DNA of 64,000 nt from positions 62,001 through 126,000 of the forward strand of contig NZ_BAFE01000003.1 of NCBI RefSeq assembly GCF_000247995.1, written 5' to 3'. The notes under the pieces are model-generated. The model made no database searches. It was given only the letters and a program-made list of their open reading frames with translations, and was not told where the DNA came from. Position numbers and translations under genes: made by a program. The stretch is from Mobilicoccus pelagius NBRC 104925. GTDB lineage: Bacteria > Actinomycetota > Actinomycetes > Actinomycetales > Dermatophilaceae. Below, piece by piece: positions 56,161 to 64,000 of this stretch. How positions within the stretch are numbered: the first letter of the stretch is position 1; each line of letters starts with the position of its first letter.

Positions 56161-56918
56161 GGATCGCCCTCACCGACGTCGCCTACTCCTACGGTTCCCA
56201 CCGCGCCCTCGACGGGGTGTCCCTCCCGCCGAGCGGCGGGGTCGTCGGCGTCCTCGGCCCGAACGGCTCCGGCAAGTCGACGCTCATGAAGGTCGTCGCG
56301 GGGATCCTCCCCGGCTCCGGTCGCGTCGAGGTCACGGACGGTGACCGACCCGTGACGGGGCGGCGACTGCGGTCGATCCTCGGGTATGTTCCACAGGACC
56401 CGCCCGGCGACGTCGCCCTCAGCGTCCTCGAGGCCGTCCTCGTCGGCCTGCGGCGGCGGTCGGCGTGGCGCACGAGCCGCGCCGAGGTCGACCAGGCGAT
56501 GGCGTGCCTCGACGAGCTCGGCATCGCCCACCTCGCCGACCGCTACCTCGGGGACCTCTCCGGCGGTCAGCGTCAGCTCGCGGGCCTCGCGCAGATGACG
56601 GTGCGCCGGCCGAGCGTCATGCTCCTCGACGAGCCGACGTCCGCCCTCGACCTCCACCACCAGGTCAAGGTCCTCGGGTTCGTGCGCGAGCGCACCCACT
56701 CCCTCGGCGGCGTCACGCTCATGCCGATGCACGACCTCAACCTCGCCGCCCGCTACTGCGACCGACTCCTCGTCATGCGCGACGGACGCACGGTGTGCGT
56801 CGGGTCGCCGGAGGAGGTCCTCACCCCCGAGACGCTCGCGACGACGTACCGCGTCGAGGCGCGGGTCCTCTCCGACGGCGGCGTCCCCGTCGTCACCCCG
56901 CACGGGTTCTCCGCTTGA
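56157..56918 (+). CDS. FecE/FepC-type ABC transporter ATPase
   Basis: A 253-residue ATPase powering the FecCD-type permease. Walker A is GPNGSGKST (34-42), the Q-loop YVPQDPPGD, the signature LSGGQRQLAGLAQ, Walker B VMLLDEPTSALD, and the H-loop MPMHDLNLA. All catalytic residues are present. It is translationally coupled to the permease gene and ends the iron operon. Confidence 0.94.
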   Translation: MRIALTDVAYSYGSHRALDGVSLPPSGGVVGVLGPNGSGKSTLMKVVAGILPGSGRVEVTDGDRPVTGRRLRSILGYVPQDPPGDVALSVLEAVLVGLRRRSAWRTSRAEVDQAMACLDELGIAHLADRYLGDLSGGQRQLAGLAQMTVRRPSVMLLDEPTSALDLHHQVKVLGFVRERTHSLGGVTLMPMHDLNLAARYCDRLLVMRDGRTVCVGSPEEVLTPETLATTYRVEARVLSDGGVPVVTPHGFSA

Positions 56919-57069
56919 CGCACCGCCCGCCGCGGACTCACCCCGGTCGAACGCGGACCGACGAGGCGCGACGGGTACGGCGGGTGGAGGCGGACGGCGA
57001 CACGAGGCACCACGGGGTCTGGGGATCTCGCGAGCGCGCTGCAGGCACGGACATCCGGAGCCGGACACG

Positions 57070-57106
57070 ACGCAGGGGCCGCACCTCGACGGTGCGGCCC
57101 CTGCGT
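57070..57106. terminator. Hairpin between iron operon and WlbB-like gene
   Basis: Perfect 16-bp inverted repeat, 57070-57085 with 57091-57106, and a 5-nt loop, between convergent genes. Confidence 0.85.
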
Positions 57107-57130
57107 GTGTCTCCCCTACGGGAGCGGCGC

Positions 57131-57724
57131 TCAGGACTCGAGGGTGAGGGTCTCGCCGTCCTGGCGGTAGGTCTCGCCGGTCTCGGGGCAGCGGAAGCGG
57201 TTCTCGCCGATCTCCTCGAGCGGCACACCCGCGCGGCCGACCCAGCGGATACGCCGGGCGGGGTTGCCGGCGACGAGGGCGTGGCCGGGGACGTCCTTCG
57301 TGACGACGGACCCGGCGGCGACGAGCGCCCACGCACCGATCGTCACGGGCGCGATGCACACGGAGCGGGCACCGATGGAGGCGCCCTGCTTGCACGTGAC
57401 GCCGACGGCCTGCCAGTCGTCACCGCGCTTGAGGGTGCCGTCGGGGCTGATGGACCGTGGGTAGTGGTCGTTGGTGAAGACGACGGCGGGGCCGACGAAC
57501 ACGCCGTCCTCGAGCACGGCGGGCTCGTAGACGAGGGCGTAGTTCTGCAGCTTGCAGTTGTCGCCCATCTTCACGCCGGTGCCGACGTAGGCGCCGCGAC
57601 CGACGATGCAGTTCTCGCCGAGGACGGCCTGCTCGCGTACCTGCGCGAGGTGCCAGACGGAGCTGCCCTCACCGATCTGGGCGTCCTCGGAGACGTCGGC
57701 GCTGGGTTGGATGCGGACGGACAT
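57131..57724 (-). CDS. WlbB/WbpD-like hexapeptide-repeat acetyltransferase
   Basis: A 197-residue left-handed beta-helix acyltransferase. The N-terminal repeats (IQPSADVSEDAQIGEGSSVW) and the segment VFVGPAVVFTNDHYPRS, then TIGAWALVAAGSVVTKDVPG, match the family that acetylates the 3-amino group of UDP-GlcNAc3NA. No partner dehydrogenase or aminotransferase for that sugar lies beside it, so it may act on another amino sugar, such as the product of the aminotransferase at 39.5-40.7 kb. The ATG has GGAGG six bases upstream. It is monocistronic here. Confidence 0.85.
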   Translation of the reverse strand: MSVRIQPSADVSEDAQIGEGSSVWHLAQVREQAVLGENCIVGRGAYVGTGVKMGDNCKLQNYALVYEPAVLEDGVFVGPAVVFTNDHYPRSISPDGTLKRGDDWQAVGVTCKQGASIGARSVCIAPVTIGAWALVAAGSVVTKDVPGHALVAGNPARRIRWVGRAGVPLEEIGENRFRCPETGETYRQDGETLTLES

Positions 57725-57898
57725 GCAGGCCTCCTGCAGGGTCGAGGGGTCGGCGCCGATGCGCCGACGTGCGTCGCGGCAAGCCTAGGCTCCCCACCCC
57801 CGGGCCACCGGGAGCGGCCCGGGCGCGGCGCGACGACGGCCGCGAGCCGCCGCGGATAGGGTTGTCCCCGTCCCGATCGCCACCCCGAGGGAGTTCGC

Positions 57899-59221
57899 AT
57901 GGCCGAGGCGCGACCGCACGTGTTGTACGTGGCGTGGGGGTTCCCGCCCTCCCGTGGCGGTGGGGTGTACCGGGCGCTCGCGACGGTCAACGCGTTCTCC
58001 CGCGCCGGGTGGGACGTCACCGTGCTGACCGCCGACCGGGAGACGTTCGAGAAGTACACCGGCGTCGACCCCTCCCTCGAGGCACTCGTCGCCCCGGGGA
58101 TCGAGGTCGTGCGCGTGCCGTTCTCGTGGCCCGCGATGGACACGGACCTGCGCTCGTGGTCGGCCCTGCGCGTGTGGGCGCCACGGCAGTGGCGCAACCG
58201 TCGGGTGCGGCTCGACCAGCGGGACTTCCCCGAGAAGGGGTACGGGCCGTGGCGGCGGCCGCTCGAGCGGGCCGCCCTCGAGGTGCACCGGCGTCGCCCC
58301 GTCGACCTCACGGTCGCGACGGCGAACCCCAACGTCGACTTCTGCGCCGCGGCCGTCCTCAACGCCGAGCACGGGGTGCCCTTCGTCATGGACTATCGCG
58401 ACGCGTGGATGCTCGACGTGTTCGACGGCGGTCTCCTCCACGAGGAGGGCGGCCGCGCCGACCGCATCGAGCGCTCCCTCCTCGCCGGCGCGACGGAGGT
58501 GTGGTTCGTCAACGAGCCGATCCGCCGCTGGCATGCCGAACGGCATCCCGAGCACGCCTCCCGGATGCACGTCGTCGCCAACGGGTACGACCCCACCTTC
58601 GCCCCGGAGGCCCGCCTGCGTCCTTCGCGGCGGCCGCTCACCTTCGGGTACATCGGCACCGTGTCGGCCAAGGTGCCGATGGCGGAGTTCGCCCGCGGCT
58701 GGCGTCTCGCCCGCTCGCGCGGCGGCGACCTGGACGGCGCGCGGGCGCAGCTGTGGGGGTACCTCGGGTTCTACTCGACGCCCTCCCCCGCCCTCCTCGC
58801 GCTCGTCGAGGAGTACGCGGACGACGGCCTCACCTACGAGGGGCCGGTGCCGAAGGCCCGGGTGCAGGCGACGTACGAGGACTTCGACGCGTGCCTCCTC
58901 GTCCTCGGCGCGGGTCTCTACGTGACGAGCGGCAAGGTGTTCGAGTACGCCGCGAGCGCCCTGCCCATCGTCTCCGTCCACGACCCGCGGAACGCCGCGA
59001 CCGACGTCCTGCGCGACTACCCGTTGTGGTTCGGCGTCGAGGACCTCGAGCCGGAGACGATCGCGGACGCCCTCGAGCGGGCGGCCCACGCGGCCCTCAC
59101 CGCCGACGAGGACGTGCGGGCGGCGTGCGCGGAGTTCGCGCAGCGCTATGCCCGGGATCTGCAGATGGTGCCGCGGGTGGAGGCCCTCACCCGCGCCGTG
59201 ACGAAGGAGGCGCGGGCATGA
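57899..59221 (+). CDS. GT4-like glycosyltransferase
   Basis: A 440-residue GT-B protein. The N-domain begins with HVLYVAWGFPPSRGGGVYRA, and ANPNVDFCAAAVLNAEHGVP then FVMDYRDAW is typical of capsule GT4 enzymes; the C-domain has LTFGYIGTVSAKVPM and GKVFEYAASALPIVSVHD. The ATG has GAGGGAG upstream, and TAGGGT (57857-57862) is a plausible -10 box. It overlaps the following unknown gene by 4 nt (ATGA). The substrate is not deducible. Confidence 0.85.
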   Translation: MAEARPHVLYVAWGFPPSRGGGVYRALATVNAFSRAGWDVTVLTADRETFEKYTGVDPSLEALVAPGIEVVRVPFSWPAMDTDLRSWSALRVWAPRQWRNRRVRLDQRDFPEKGYGPWRRPLERAALEVHRRRPVDLTVATANPNVDFCAAAVLNAEHGVPFVMDYRDAWMLDVFDGGLLHEEGGRADRIERSLLAGATEVWFVNEPIRRWHAERHPEHASRMHVVANGYDPTFAPEARLRPSRRPLTFGYIGTVSAKVPMAEFARGWRLARSRGGDLDGARAQLWGYLGFYSTPSPALLALVEEYADDGLTYEGPVPKARVQATYEDFDACLLVLGAGLYVTSGKVFEYAASALPIVSVHDPRNAATDVLRDYPLWFGVEDLEPETIADALERAAHAALTADEDVRAACAEFAQRYARDLQMVPRVEALTRAVTKEARA

Positions 59222-59862
59222 GGATCGTCATCGTCGACACCGGCCGGGGCCGCACCCCCGAGACCGTCGCGGGATGGCGGGAGCAGTTGGGTCTCGTCGA
59301 GGGCGACGAGCTCGCGGCTGTCTCCTGGCAGCACCCGCGTGTCGCCCTGCCTCTCGTCGAGCACCTCGTGTTCGGGCCCACGCTCGACTGGTCGCGGCCG
59401 GAGCCGGTGCACCCCAACATCACCCGCCCGCGCCTCTCCCGGGGGGTGCTGCGTTCCCCCCTCGCGGCGCTGCCGCGCACGCACCCGCGGCGTGTCCTCG
59501 CCGCGGTGGGCCGCCGCACGGGCCGACTCACGAGGCCGGTGACGCGGCGGGTGTTCGCCCGCACCGGGCATCCTCTCGACGTCGTGAGCAGCAGTGCCCC
59601 GCTCGGTCAGGCCCTGCGGCGTCGCCTGGCGGTGAAGTCCGACGGTGTCGCCACCGACTTCTCGATCGCCGTGGCCCGCTCGCAGGAGGCCGCCGCGCTC
59701 ACGACGTGGGCCGACGTGCTCGTGCCCGTCGATCTGCGTTCCCGCAAGGCGGCCTGGGTACTCGCCCGGCGTGTCGCCGGTCCCGCGGTCCCCTCCGACG
59801 TCACCGCCGCCGCCCGCGTCGTGCGGGAGCTGCGGGACGCCCCGGCCGTCACGCGCGACTGA
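59218..59862 (+). CDS. Unknown protein coupled to glycosyltransferase
   Basis: A 214-residue protein that I do not recognise. It begins MRIVIVDTGRGRTPETVAGW, a beta-strand followed by a loop as in GT-B N-domains, and has an Arg/Pro/Thr-rich middle (about 70-115, predicted disordered or basic). The end contains FSIAVARSQEAAALTTWADV then LVPVDLRSRKAAWVLARR, which looks like a small Rossmann-like half. No membrane segment or signal peptide is visible. Coupling to the preceding glycosyltransferase (ATGA) suggests a shared role; it could be a degenerate glycosyltransferase or an accessory. Confidence 0.6.
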   Translation: MRIVIVDTGRGRTPETVAGWREQLGLVEGDELAAVSWQHPRVALPLVEHLVFGPTLDWSRPEPVHPNITRPRLSRGVLRSPLAALPRTHPRRVLAAVGRRTGRLTRPVTRRVFARTGHPLDVVSSSAPLGQALRRRLAVKSDGVATDFSIAVARSQEAAALTTWADVLVPVDLRSRKAAWVLARRVAGPAVPSDVTAAARVVRELRDAPAVTRD

Positions 59863-59869
59863 ATCCCTC

Positions 59870-59914
59870 CCGGTGGGGCGCCGCGTCGTGCACCGCGACG
59901 CGGCGCCCCGCCGG
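59870..59914. terminator. Hairpin between convergent glycan genes
   Basis: 19-bp inverted repeat with one G-T wobble, 59870-59888 with 59896-59914, and a 7-nt loop. Confidence 0.8.
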
Positions 59915-59919
59915 TGGTC

Positions 59920-62499
59920 TCAGCCGTGGAGGTGGAGGTGCTCGGCGAGGACCCGGGCGGCACGGCGTCCGTCGTGGACCTCACGCACGTAGGCCCGACC
60001 GGCGCGGGCGATCTCGCGTCCGCGGTCGCGGTCGGCGAGGAGCCCCCGGAGCACGTCCTCGAGGGTCTCGGGGTTCGCCTCGACGACGGGGCAGCCGGGC
60101 AGCAGCTCACGGACGTCCTCGCGGACATGTGCGAGACAGATGCGTCCGGCCGCCATGGCCTCGACGGCGGCGACGCCGTGGACGCCGACGGCGAACTGGT
60201 CGAGGACGACGTCGGCCTCCCGCACGTGCGCGGGCATGTCGGCGGGGTCGACGTCCTCGAGGCGGCGGTACTCGACGAGCCCCTCCGCGGCGAGACGGCG
60301 CCCGACGGCGTCGGCGGCGTCGCTGCCCTTGAGGCGGGCCCGGCTAGGGACGTGGAGGACGACGGGCACGTCGCGATCGAAGGGCGTCGGGTCGGCGGCC
60401 CAGGCGTCGACGTCGACGGTGAGGGGCAGCCAGATCGCGCCGGGCACGTCGGCGAGCAGGTCAGGTGTGGAGACGAACACGGGTCCGTCGCCGGCCTCGA
60501 GGAACTCCTCGACCTTGGGCAGGAGGAGGTCGTGTTCGCGCTGGAGGCGTTCGGTGAGCTCGTCACGCGGGTCGGAGAACGGCGACCAGGGCGTGCGCGC
60601 GGCGTTCGCCGCGGGGTCGCGGATGTCGGAGCCGTGGAAGACGAGGCCGACGCGGATCCCCTGGGCGCGCAACGCTGCCGCATCGGTGACGAAGTCGGCG
60701 CCGTAGCGGCGGCCGATGATCGAGCGGCCGCCCTCGAGGAGGGCGTGGGTCCACGTCGCGGAGGCCGTGTCGCGCAGGGCGGCCGACCACCGCTGGTTCT
60801 CGCGGAAGACGCTGAAGGGGATCACCTCGTCGGCGGGGAACGCGTAGGGGCGGTCCCGATCGACGGCGAGGACGAACGTGCGTGTGCCGGGCACCTCGCG
60901 CTCGACCGCCTTGGCCCAGGCCCAGCCCTGCCCAGCGGCGTTGACGGCCCCGACCGCGAGGACGCTCGGGCGGTCGTCGCGGGTGACGAACCGCTCGGAC
61001 ACGTCGCGCAGGGAGGTCTCGGCCGTGGGCTCGACGGGGACGGCGTCGTCGCCGAGGAGCCGCCGGTAGAGGTCGCGTAGCGAGGCGGCCTGGTGATTCC
61101 ACGAGTACGGCTCGAGGAGGCCCGGGTCGGTGACGATGCGCTCGTGGAGGGCGTCGCGGCGGGAGAGGACGTCGAGGATCGCCGACGCGCAGGAGGCGGG
61201 ATCCTCGGCGGTGAACACCGCGCCCACCTCGTTGCGGGTGACGAACTCGGAAAGGGCCCGGCAGTCGCTCACGGCGAGGGGAAGGCCGGCGTGGAGGTAC
61301 TCGAACAGCTTGTTGGGAAGCGCGAACTCGTGGCTGCCGAAGTGGAGCATGGGGTGGACGCCGAGGTCGGCGCTCGCGAGGAACGAGGAGACCGCCTCGG
61401 GGGCGACGGGGTCGAGCAGGTGAAGGCGGTCGTCGACGCCGAGACCTTCGGCGAGATCGCGCAGGGCCTGCACCGGCCGGGTGCGGTTGTGCGGCACGCA
61501 CACGACGGCGAGGTGGACCCCCGGCATCGCGGGCATCGCCTCGACGAGGGTGTGGACGCCGCGGGCGTGGGTCACCCCGCCGCTGTAGACGACGAGGGGT
61601 GTCTCCGGCGCGAGTCCGCACGCCTCCCGGATGCCGGGCTCGTCGTCACGAAGCGTCTCGGAGAACACGGGCGCGTTCATGACGACGGTCGGCGTCACCG
61701 ACAGGGCGTAGGCACGGCCGATCTCCTCGGCGAGCGGCGCGGTGACGGTGATGACGGCGTCCGCGTCGCGGACGAACTCCTTCTCGAGGTCGAGCCAGGC
61801 CGCGTTGGAGCGGGGTGTGCGGGGCGGGTAGACGGGCAGGCCGGCGACGTACTCGTGGGCGTCGTAGATCCACATCGCGGGGCGGCCCGCGGCACGGCGG
61901 CGGGCGACGGCGCGGGCGGCGGTACCGACGTGGTGGATGTCGTGGGCGTGGAGGACGTCCCAGTCGACGCGGTCGACGACGGGCGTGAACGCGAGGTCGA
62001 GGTCGTCGACCTCGGGGAGGTCACGGCGCCACGCGACGCCGAGGTCCCGGGCGTTCCACCAGTCGTTGACCGATTCGACGAGGTCGGTCTCGACCTCGCC
62101 GACCCGTTCGTCGAGGTCGCTGCGCAGGCGCACGGCGCGACGGCGCAGGAGCGACCACCGTGCGCGCAGGTCGCGGTCCCGCCCACCGAGGTCGTTGCGC
62201 TCGCGGACGCGCTGCTGCGCCTCGAGCTCGGTGAGGCGCACCTGCTCCGGTGTCGGGCCGAAGTCGAGACGGCGCCGGGTGCGGCGGGCGACGCGCCGGA
62301 GGCGCTCGTCGCGGAGCCGGTAGGAGACGGGCACGCGGAGGACCCGCACGTCCTGCAGCCACGTGTCCTGCCGGTACGGCGTCGGTGACGCCCCGAGCAG
62401 GGTGACCTGCACGCCTCCGTCGGCGAGCGCGAGGGCGGACTTGAGGACGCGGGTGTCGTGGGCGATCGTGTTGCCGACCATCATGAGCACGTGGGTCAC
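59920..62499 (-). CDS. Two-domain glycosyltransferase, 859 residues
   Basis: A long protein with two GT-B-like regions. Region 1 (about 1-470) starts VLMMVGNTIAHDTRVLKSAL, and includes WIYDAHEYVAGLP, VVYSGGVTHARGVHTLVEAM and NKLFEYLHAGLPLAVSDC, a complete GT4 enzyme. Region 2 (from about 510) starts SVLAVGAVNAAGQGWAWAKA and includes PADEVIPFSVFRENQRW, GRRYGADFVTDA, RVGLVFHGSDIRDP and GVAAVEAMAAGRICLAHVRE, a second GT-B-like fold. The GTG at 62499 lies 7 bases after TAGCAT (leaderless). A close paralogue lies directly upstream. Acceptor and donor are unknown. Confidence 0.8.
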   Translation of the reverse strand: MTHVLMMVGNTIAHDTRVLKSALALADGGVQVTLLGASPTPYRQDTWLQDVRVLRVPVSYRLRDERLRRVARRTRRRLDFGPTPEQVRLTELEAQQRVRERNDLGGRDRDLRARWSLLRRRAVRLRSDLDERVGEVETDLVESVNDWWNARDLGVAWRRDLPEVDDLDLAFTPVVDRVDWDVLHAHDIHHVGTAARAVARRRAAGRPAMWIYDAHEYVAGLPVYPPRTPRSNAAWLDLEKEFVRDADAVITVTAPLAEEIGRAYALSVTPTVVMNAPVFSETLRDDEPGIREACGLAPETPLVVYSGGVTHARGVHTLVEAMPAMPGVHLAVVCVPHNRTRPVQALRDLAEGLGVDDRLHLLDPVAPEAVSSFLASADLGVHPMLHFGSHEFALPNKLFEYLHAGLPLAVSDCRALSEFVTRNEVGAVFTAEDPASCASAILDVLSRRDALHERIVTDPGLLEPYSWNHQAASLRDLYRRLLGDDAVPVEPTAETSLRDVSERFVTRDDRPSVLAVGAVNAAGQGWAWAKAVEREVPGTRTFVLAVDRDRPYAFPADEVIPFSVFRENQRWSAALRDTASATWTHALLEGGRSIIGRRYGADFVTDAAALRAQGIRVGLVFHGSDIRDPAANAARTPWSPFSDPRDELTERLQREHDLLLPKVEEFLEAGDGPVFVSTPDLLADVPGAIWLPLTVDVDAWAADPTPFDRDVPVVLHVPSRARLKGSDAADAVGRRLAAEGLVEYRRLEDVDPADMPAHVREADVVLDQFAVGVHGVAAVEAMAAGRICLAHVREDVRELLPGCPVVEANPETLEDVLRGLLADRDRGREIARAGRAYVREVHDGRRAARVLAEHLHLHG

Positions 62500-62506
62500 G
62501 TGCTCG

Positions 62507-62512
62507 ATGCTA
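62507..62512 (-). promoter_or_regulatory. -10 box for leaderless glycosyltransferase gene
   Basis: TAGCAT on the minus strand ends 7 bases before the GTG start. Confidence 0.5.
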
Positions 62513-62571
62513 CCGATGCCTTTGTCCCACGAGGGGATCCGCGTGGACGCGCCGCCGGTCGGTGCCGGTGG

Positions 62572-64000
62572 TCAGCGTCGTAGGTGCAGGTGCTCGTCGA
62601 GGAGTTCCGCCGCGAGTCGGCCGTCGTGATGTTCCCGCACGAACTCGACGCCGGCGCGGGCTGCGCGGCGTCCGGCCTCCCGGTCGGTGAGCAGGCCGCG
62701 GAGGACGTCCTCGAGCGTCTCGGGGTCCGCCTCGACGATGGCGCAGCCCGGCGCCTGGGCGCGGACCTCGTCGACGACGTGACCGAGGACGATCCGACCG
62801 GAGGCCATCGCCTCGACGGCCCGCAGGCCGTAGGTGCCGATGCGGAACTGATCGAGGACGACATCGGCCTCGGCGACGAGCCCCGGCATCGCCGTGGGGA
62901 GGACGTTCTCGAGGCGGCGGTACTCGATGAGCCCCTCGGCCTCCAGGCGACGTCCGACGGCGTCGGCGACCTCGCTGCCCGCGAGGCGCGTGTCGGTGGG
63001 GACGTGGAGGACGACGGGCACCTCACGGTCGAACGACGTCGGCTCGGCCTCCCAGATGTTCGTGTCGACGGCGACCGGCAGCCAGATCGCGCCGGGCACG
63101 TCGAGAGCGAGGTCGGGCGAGGAGACGAACACCGGGCCGTGCCCGGCCTCGAGGAACCCCTCCGCCTTCTGGAGGAGGAACGCGCGACGCGACCCCAGCT
63201 GGTAGGTGCTCTCCTCCAGCGGGTCGGTGAACGGCGAGAAGCGGGTGCGTCGCGTCGTGTCCTCGGGGCTGCGCACGTCGTGGCCGTGGAGGAGGAGACC
63301 GACGCGGATGCCGAGGGCGCGGAGGGCGTCGGCGTGCTTGACGAACGTGCGCCCGTAGCGACGTCCGACGAGGGGACGCCCCGCCTCGATGAGGGCGTGC
63401 GTCCACTCGGCCTCGATGCGCTCGGCGAAGCCGGCAGCCCAGCGGGGGTTGGCGCGGAAGACGCTGAACGGGACGACCTCGTCGGCGGGGAACGTGAGCG
63501 GTCCGCCCATGTCGATACCGAGCACCGAGGCGCGGACACCGGGCACGTTCCGTTCGACGGCCTTGCCCCAGCCCCAGCCCTCACCGGCGAGGTTGGAGGC
63601 GCCGATGCCGAGGACGGCGGGCCGGTCGTCGCGCCACCACGGCTCCTCGGTGACCTCGGAGAGGTCCGTGGAGTGCGCGGGCTCGGCGAGGCGGTCGGCT
63701 CCGACGAGGGAGCGGTACACCTCACGCAGCGACTGCGCCTGGCGGTTCCAGTCGTAGGGGGCGAGCATCTGGGGGTTGTCGGCGATGTGTCGACGCAGCT
63801 CCGGGACGCGGTCGAGGACGCGGCGCGCGGCGCGGGCGAAGTCGTCGACGTCCTCGGCGCGGTGGACCTCGCCGACGTCGTGGGAGGTGACGAACTCGGC
63901 CTGCGCGCGGCAGTCGCTCACGAGGAGCGGGATGCCGGCGTGGAGGTACTCGAACAGCTTGTTCGCGAGCGCGAACTCGTGGCTGCCGTAGTGGACGAGC
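62572..64000 (-). CDS. Two-domain glycosyltransferase paralogue, 5' end beyond window
   Basis: The frame is open to the window edge. The visible 475 or so codons begin within the end of region 1 (YGSHEFALANKLFEYLHAG) and contain all of region 2 (LGIGASNLAGEGWGWGKAVE, PADEVVPFSVFRANPRW, GRRYGRTFVKHADALRALGI, DVPGAIWLPVAVD). It is clearly a paralogue of the neighbouring 859-residue protein along its whole visible length and so arose by tandem duplication. A GTG at 63919-63921 is not the start, because homology continues upstream of it. Confidence 0.82.
   Translation of the reverse strand, partial: LVHYGSHEFALANKLFEYLHAGIPLLVSDCRAQAEFVTSHDVGEVHRAEDVDDFARAARRVLDRVPELRRHIADNPQMLAPYDWNRQAQSLREVYRSLVGADRLAEPAHSTDLSEVTEEPWWRDDRPAVLGIGASNLAGEGWGWGKAVERNVPGVRASVLGIDMGGPLTFPADEVVPFSVFRANPRWAAGFAERIEAEWTHALIEAGRPLVGRRYGRTFVKHADALRALGIRVGLLLHGHDVRSPEDTTRRTRFSPFTDPLEESTYQLGSRRAFLLQKAEGFLEAGHGPVFVSSPDLALDVPGAIWLPVAVDTNIWEAEPTSFDREVPVVLHVPTDTRLAGSEVADAVGRRLEAEGLIEYRRLENVLPTAMPGLVAEADVVLDQFRIGTYGLRAVEAMASGRIVLGHVVDEVRAQAPGCAIVEADPETLEDVLRGLLTDREAGRRAARAGVEFVREHHDGRLAAELLDEHLHLRR

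Overview
The window is very GC-rich (roughly 70% or more by eye) DNA with dense, often 4-nt-overlapping genes, many GTG starts and several leaderless-type promoters. Gene content and order (argS-lysA-hom-thrB-rho-rpmE-prfA-prmC-sua5-wecA-atp operon, a lipoyl-free OdhA/Kgd 2-oxoglutarate dehydrogenase, a DUF6104-type small protein) point to an actinobacterium, most likely of the Micrococcales. I cannot name a genus from sequence alone. I see no prophage, insertion sequence, integrase or CRISPR array.

Left part (1-23.2 kb, nearly all minus strand): a WecG/TagA-type glycosyltransferase, truncated by the window edge, converges on the F0F1 ATP synthase operon (atpI-like, atpZ-like, atpB, E, F, H, A, G, D). 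The epsilon gene atpC is absent from its usual place after atpD, where a 23-bp hairpin and the glycosyltransferase sit instead. Upstream are a WecA-like phosphoglycosyltransferase, sua5, prmC, prfA, rpmE, rho (with a long Arg/Asn/Asp/Gly repeat insertion), thrB, hom (no thrC between them), lysA, a catalytically dead ArgS-like protein and argS. A tRNA-Arg(CCG) lies beside argS on the other strand.

Middle part (23.6-36.5 kb, mainly plus strand): an OPT-family transporter, an atypical SDR protein, the 1319-residue kgd/odhA, a small conserved protein, an SGNH-like protein lacking the usual serine, a DUF4097-PadR pair with a palindrome over its promoter, a small secreted protein, and on the opposite strand an MDR-family oxidoreductase.

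Right part (36.9-64 kb): an envelope polysaccharide region assembled from short operons on both strands. It encodes a CapD/PglF-type 4,6-dehydratase, a PglC-type phosphoglycosyltransferase and a DegT-type aminotransferase (together suggesting a bacillosamine-like or amino-fucose first sugar), a capE-capF-capG set for UDP-N-acetyl-L-fucosamine, several GT2 and GT4 glycosyltransferases, a Wzx-like flippase, a Wzz-like protein with a degenerate kinase-like tail, a Wzy-like membrane protein and a WlbB-type acetyltransferase. A three-gene iron-siderophore ABC operon with a DtxR-like box interrupts the region. The right edge holds two tandem paralogous two-domain glycosyltransferases, the second cut by the window end. 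Together these genes could make, lengthen and export a FucNAc-containing glycan. Long perfect hairpins without U-tracts close most transcription units.
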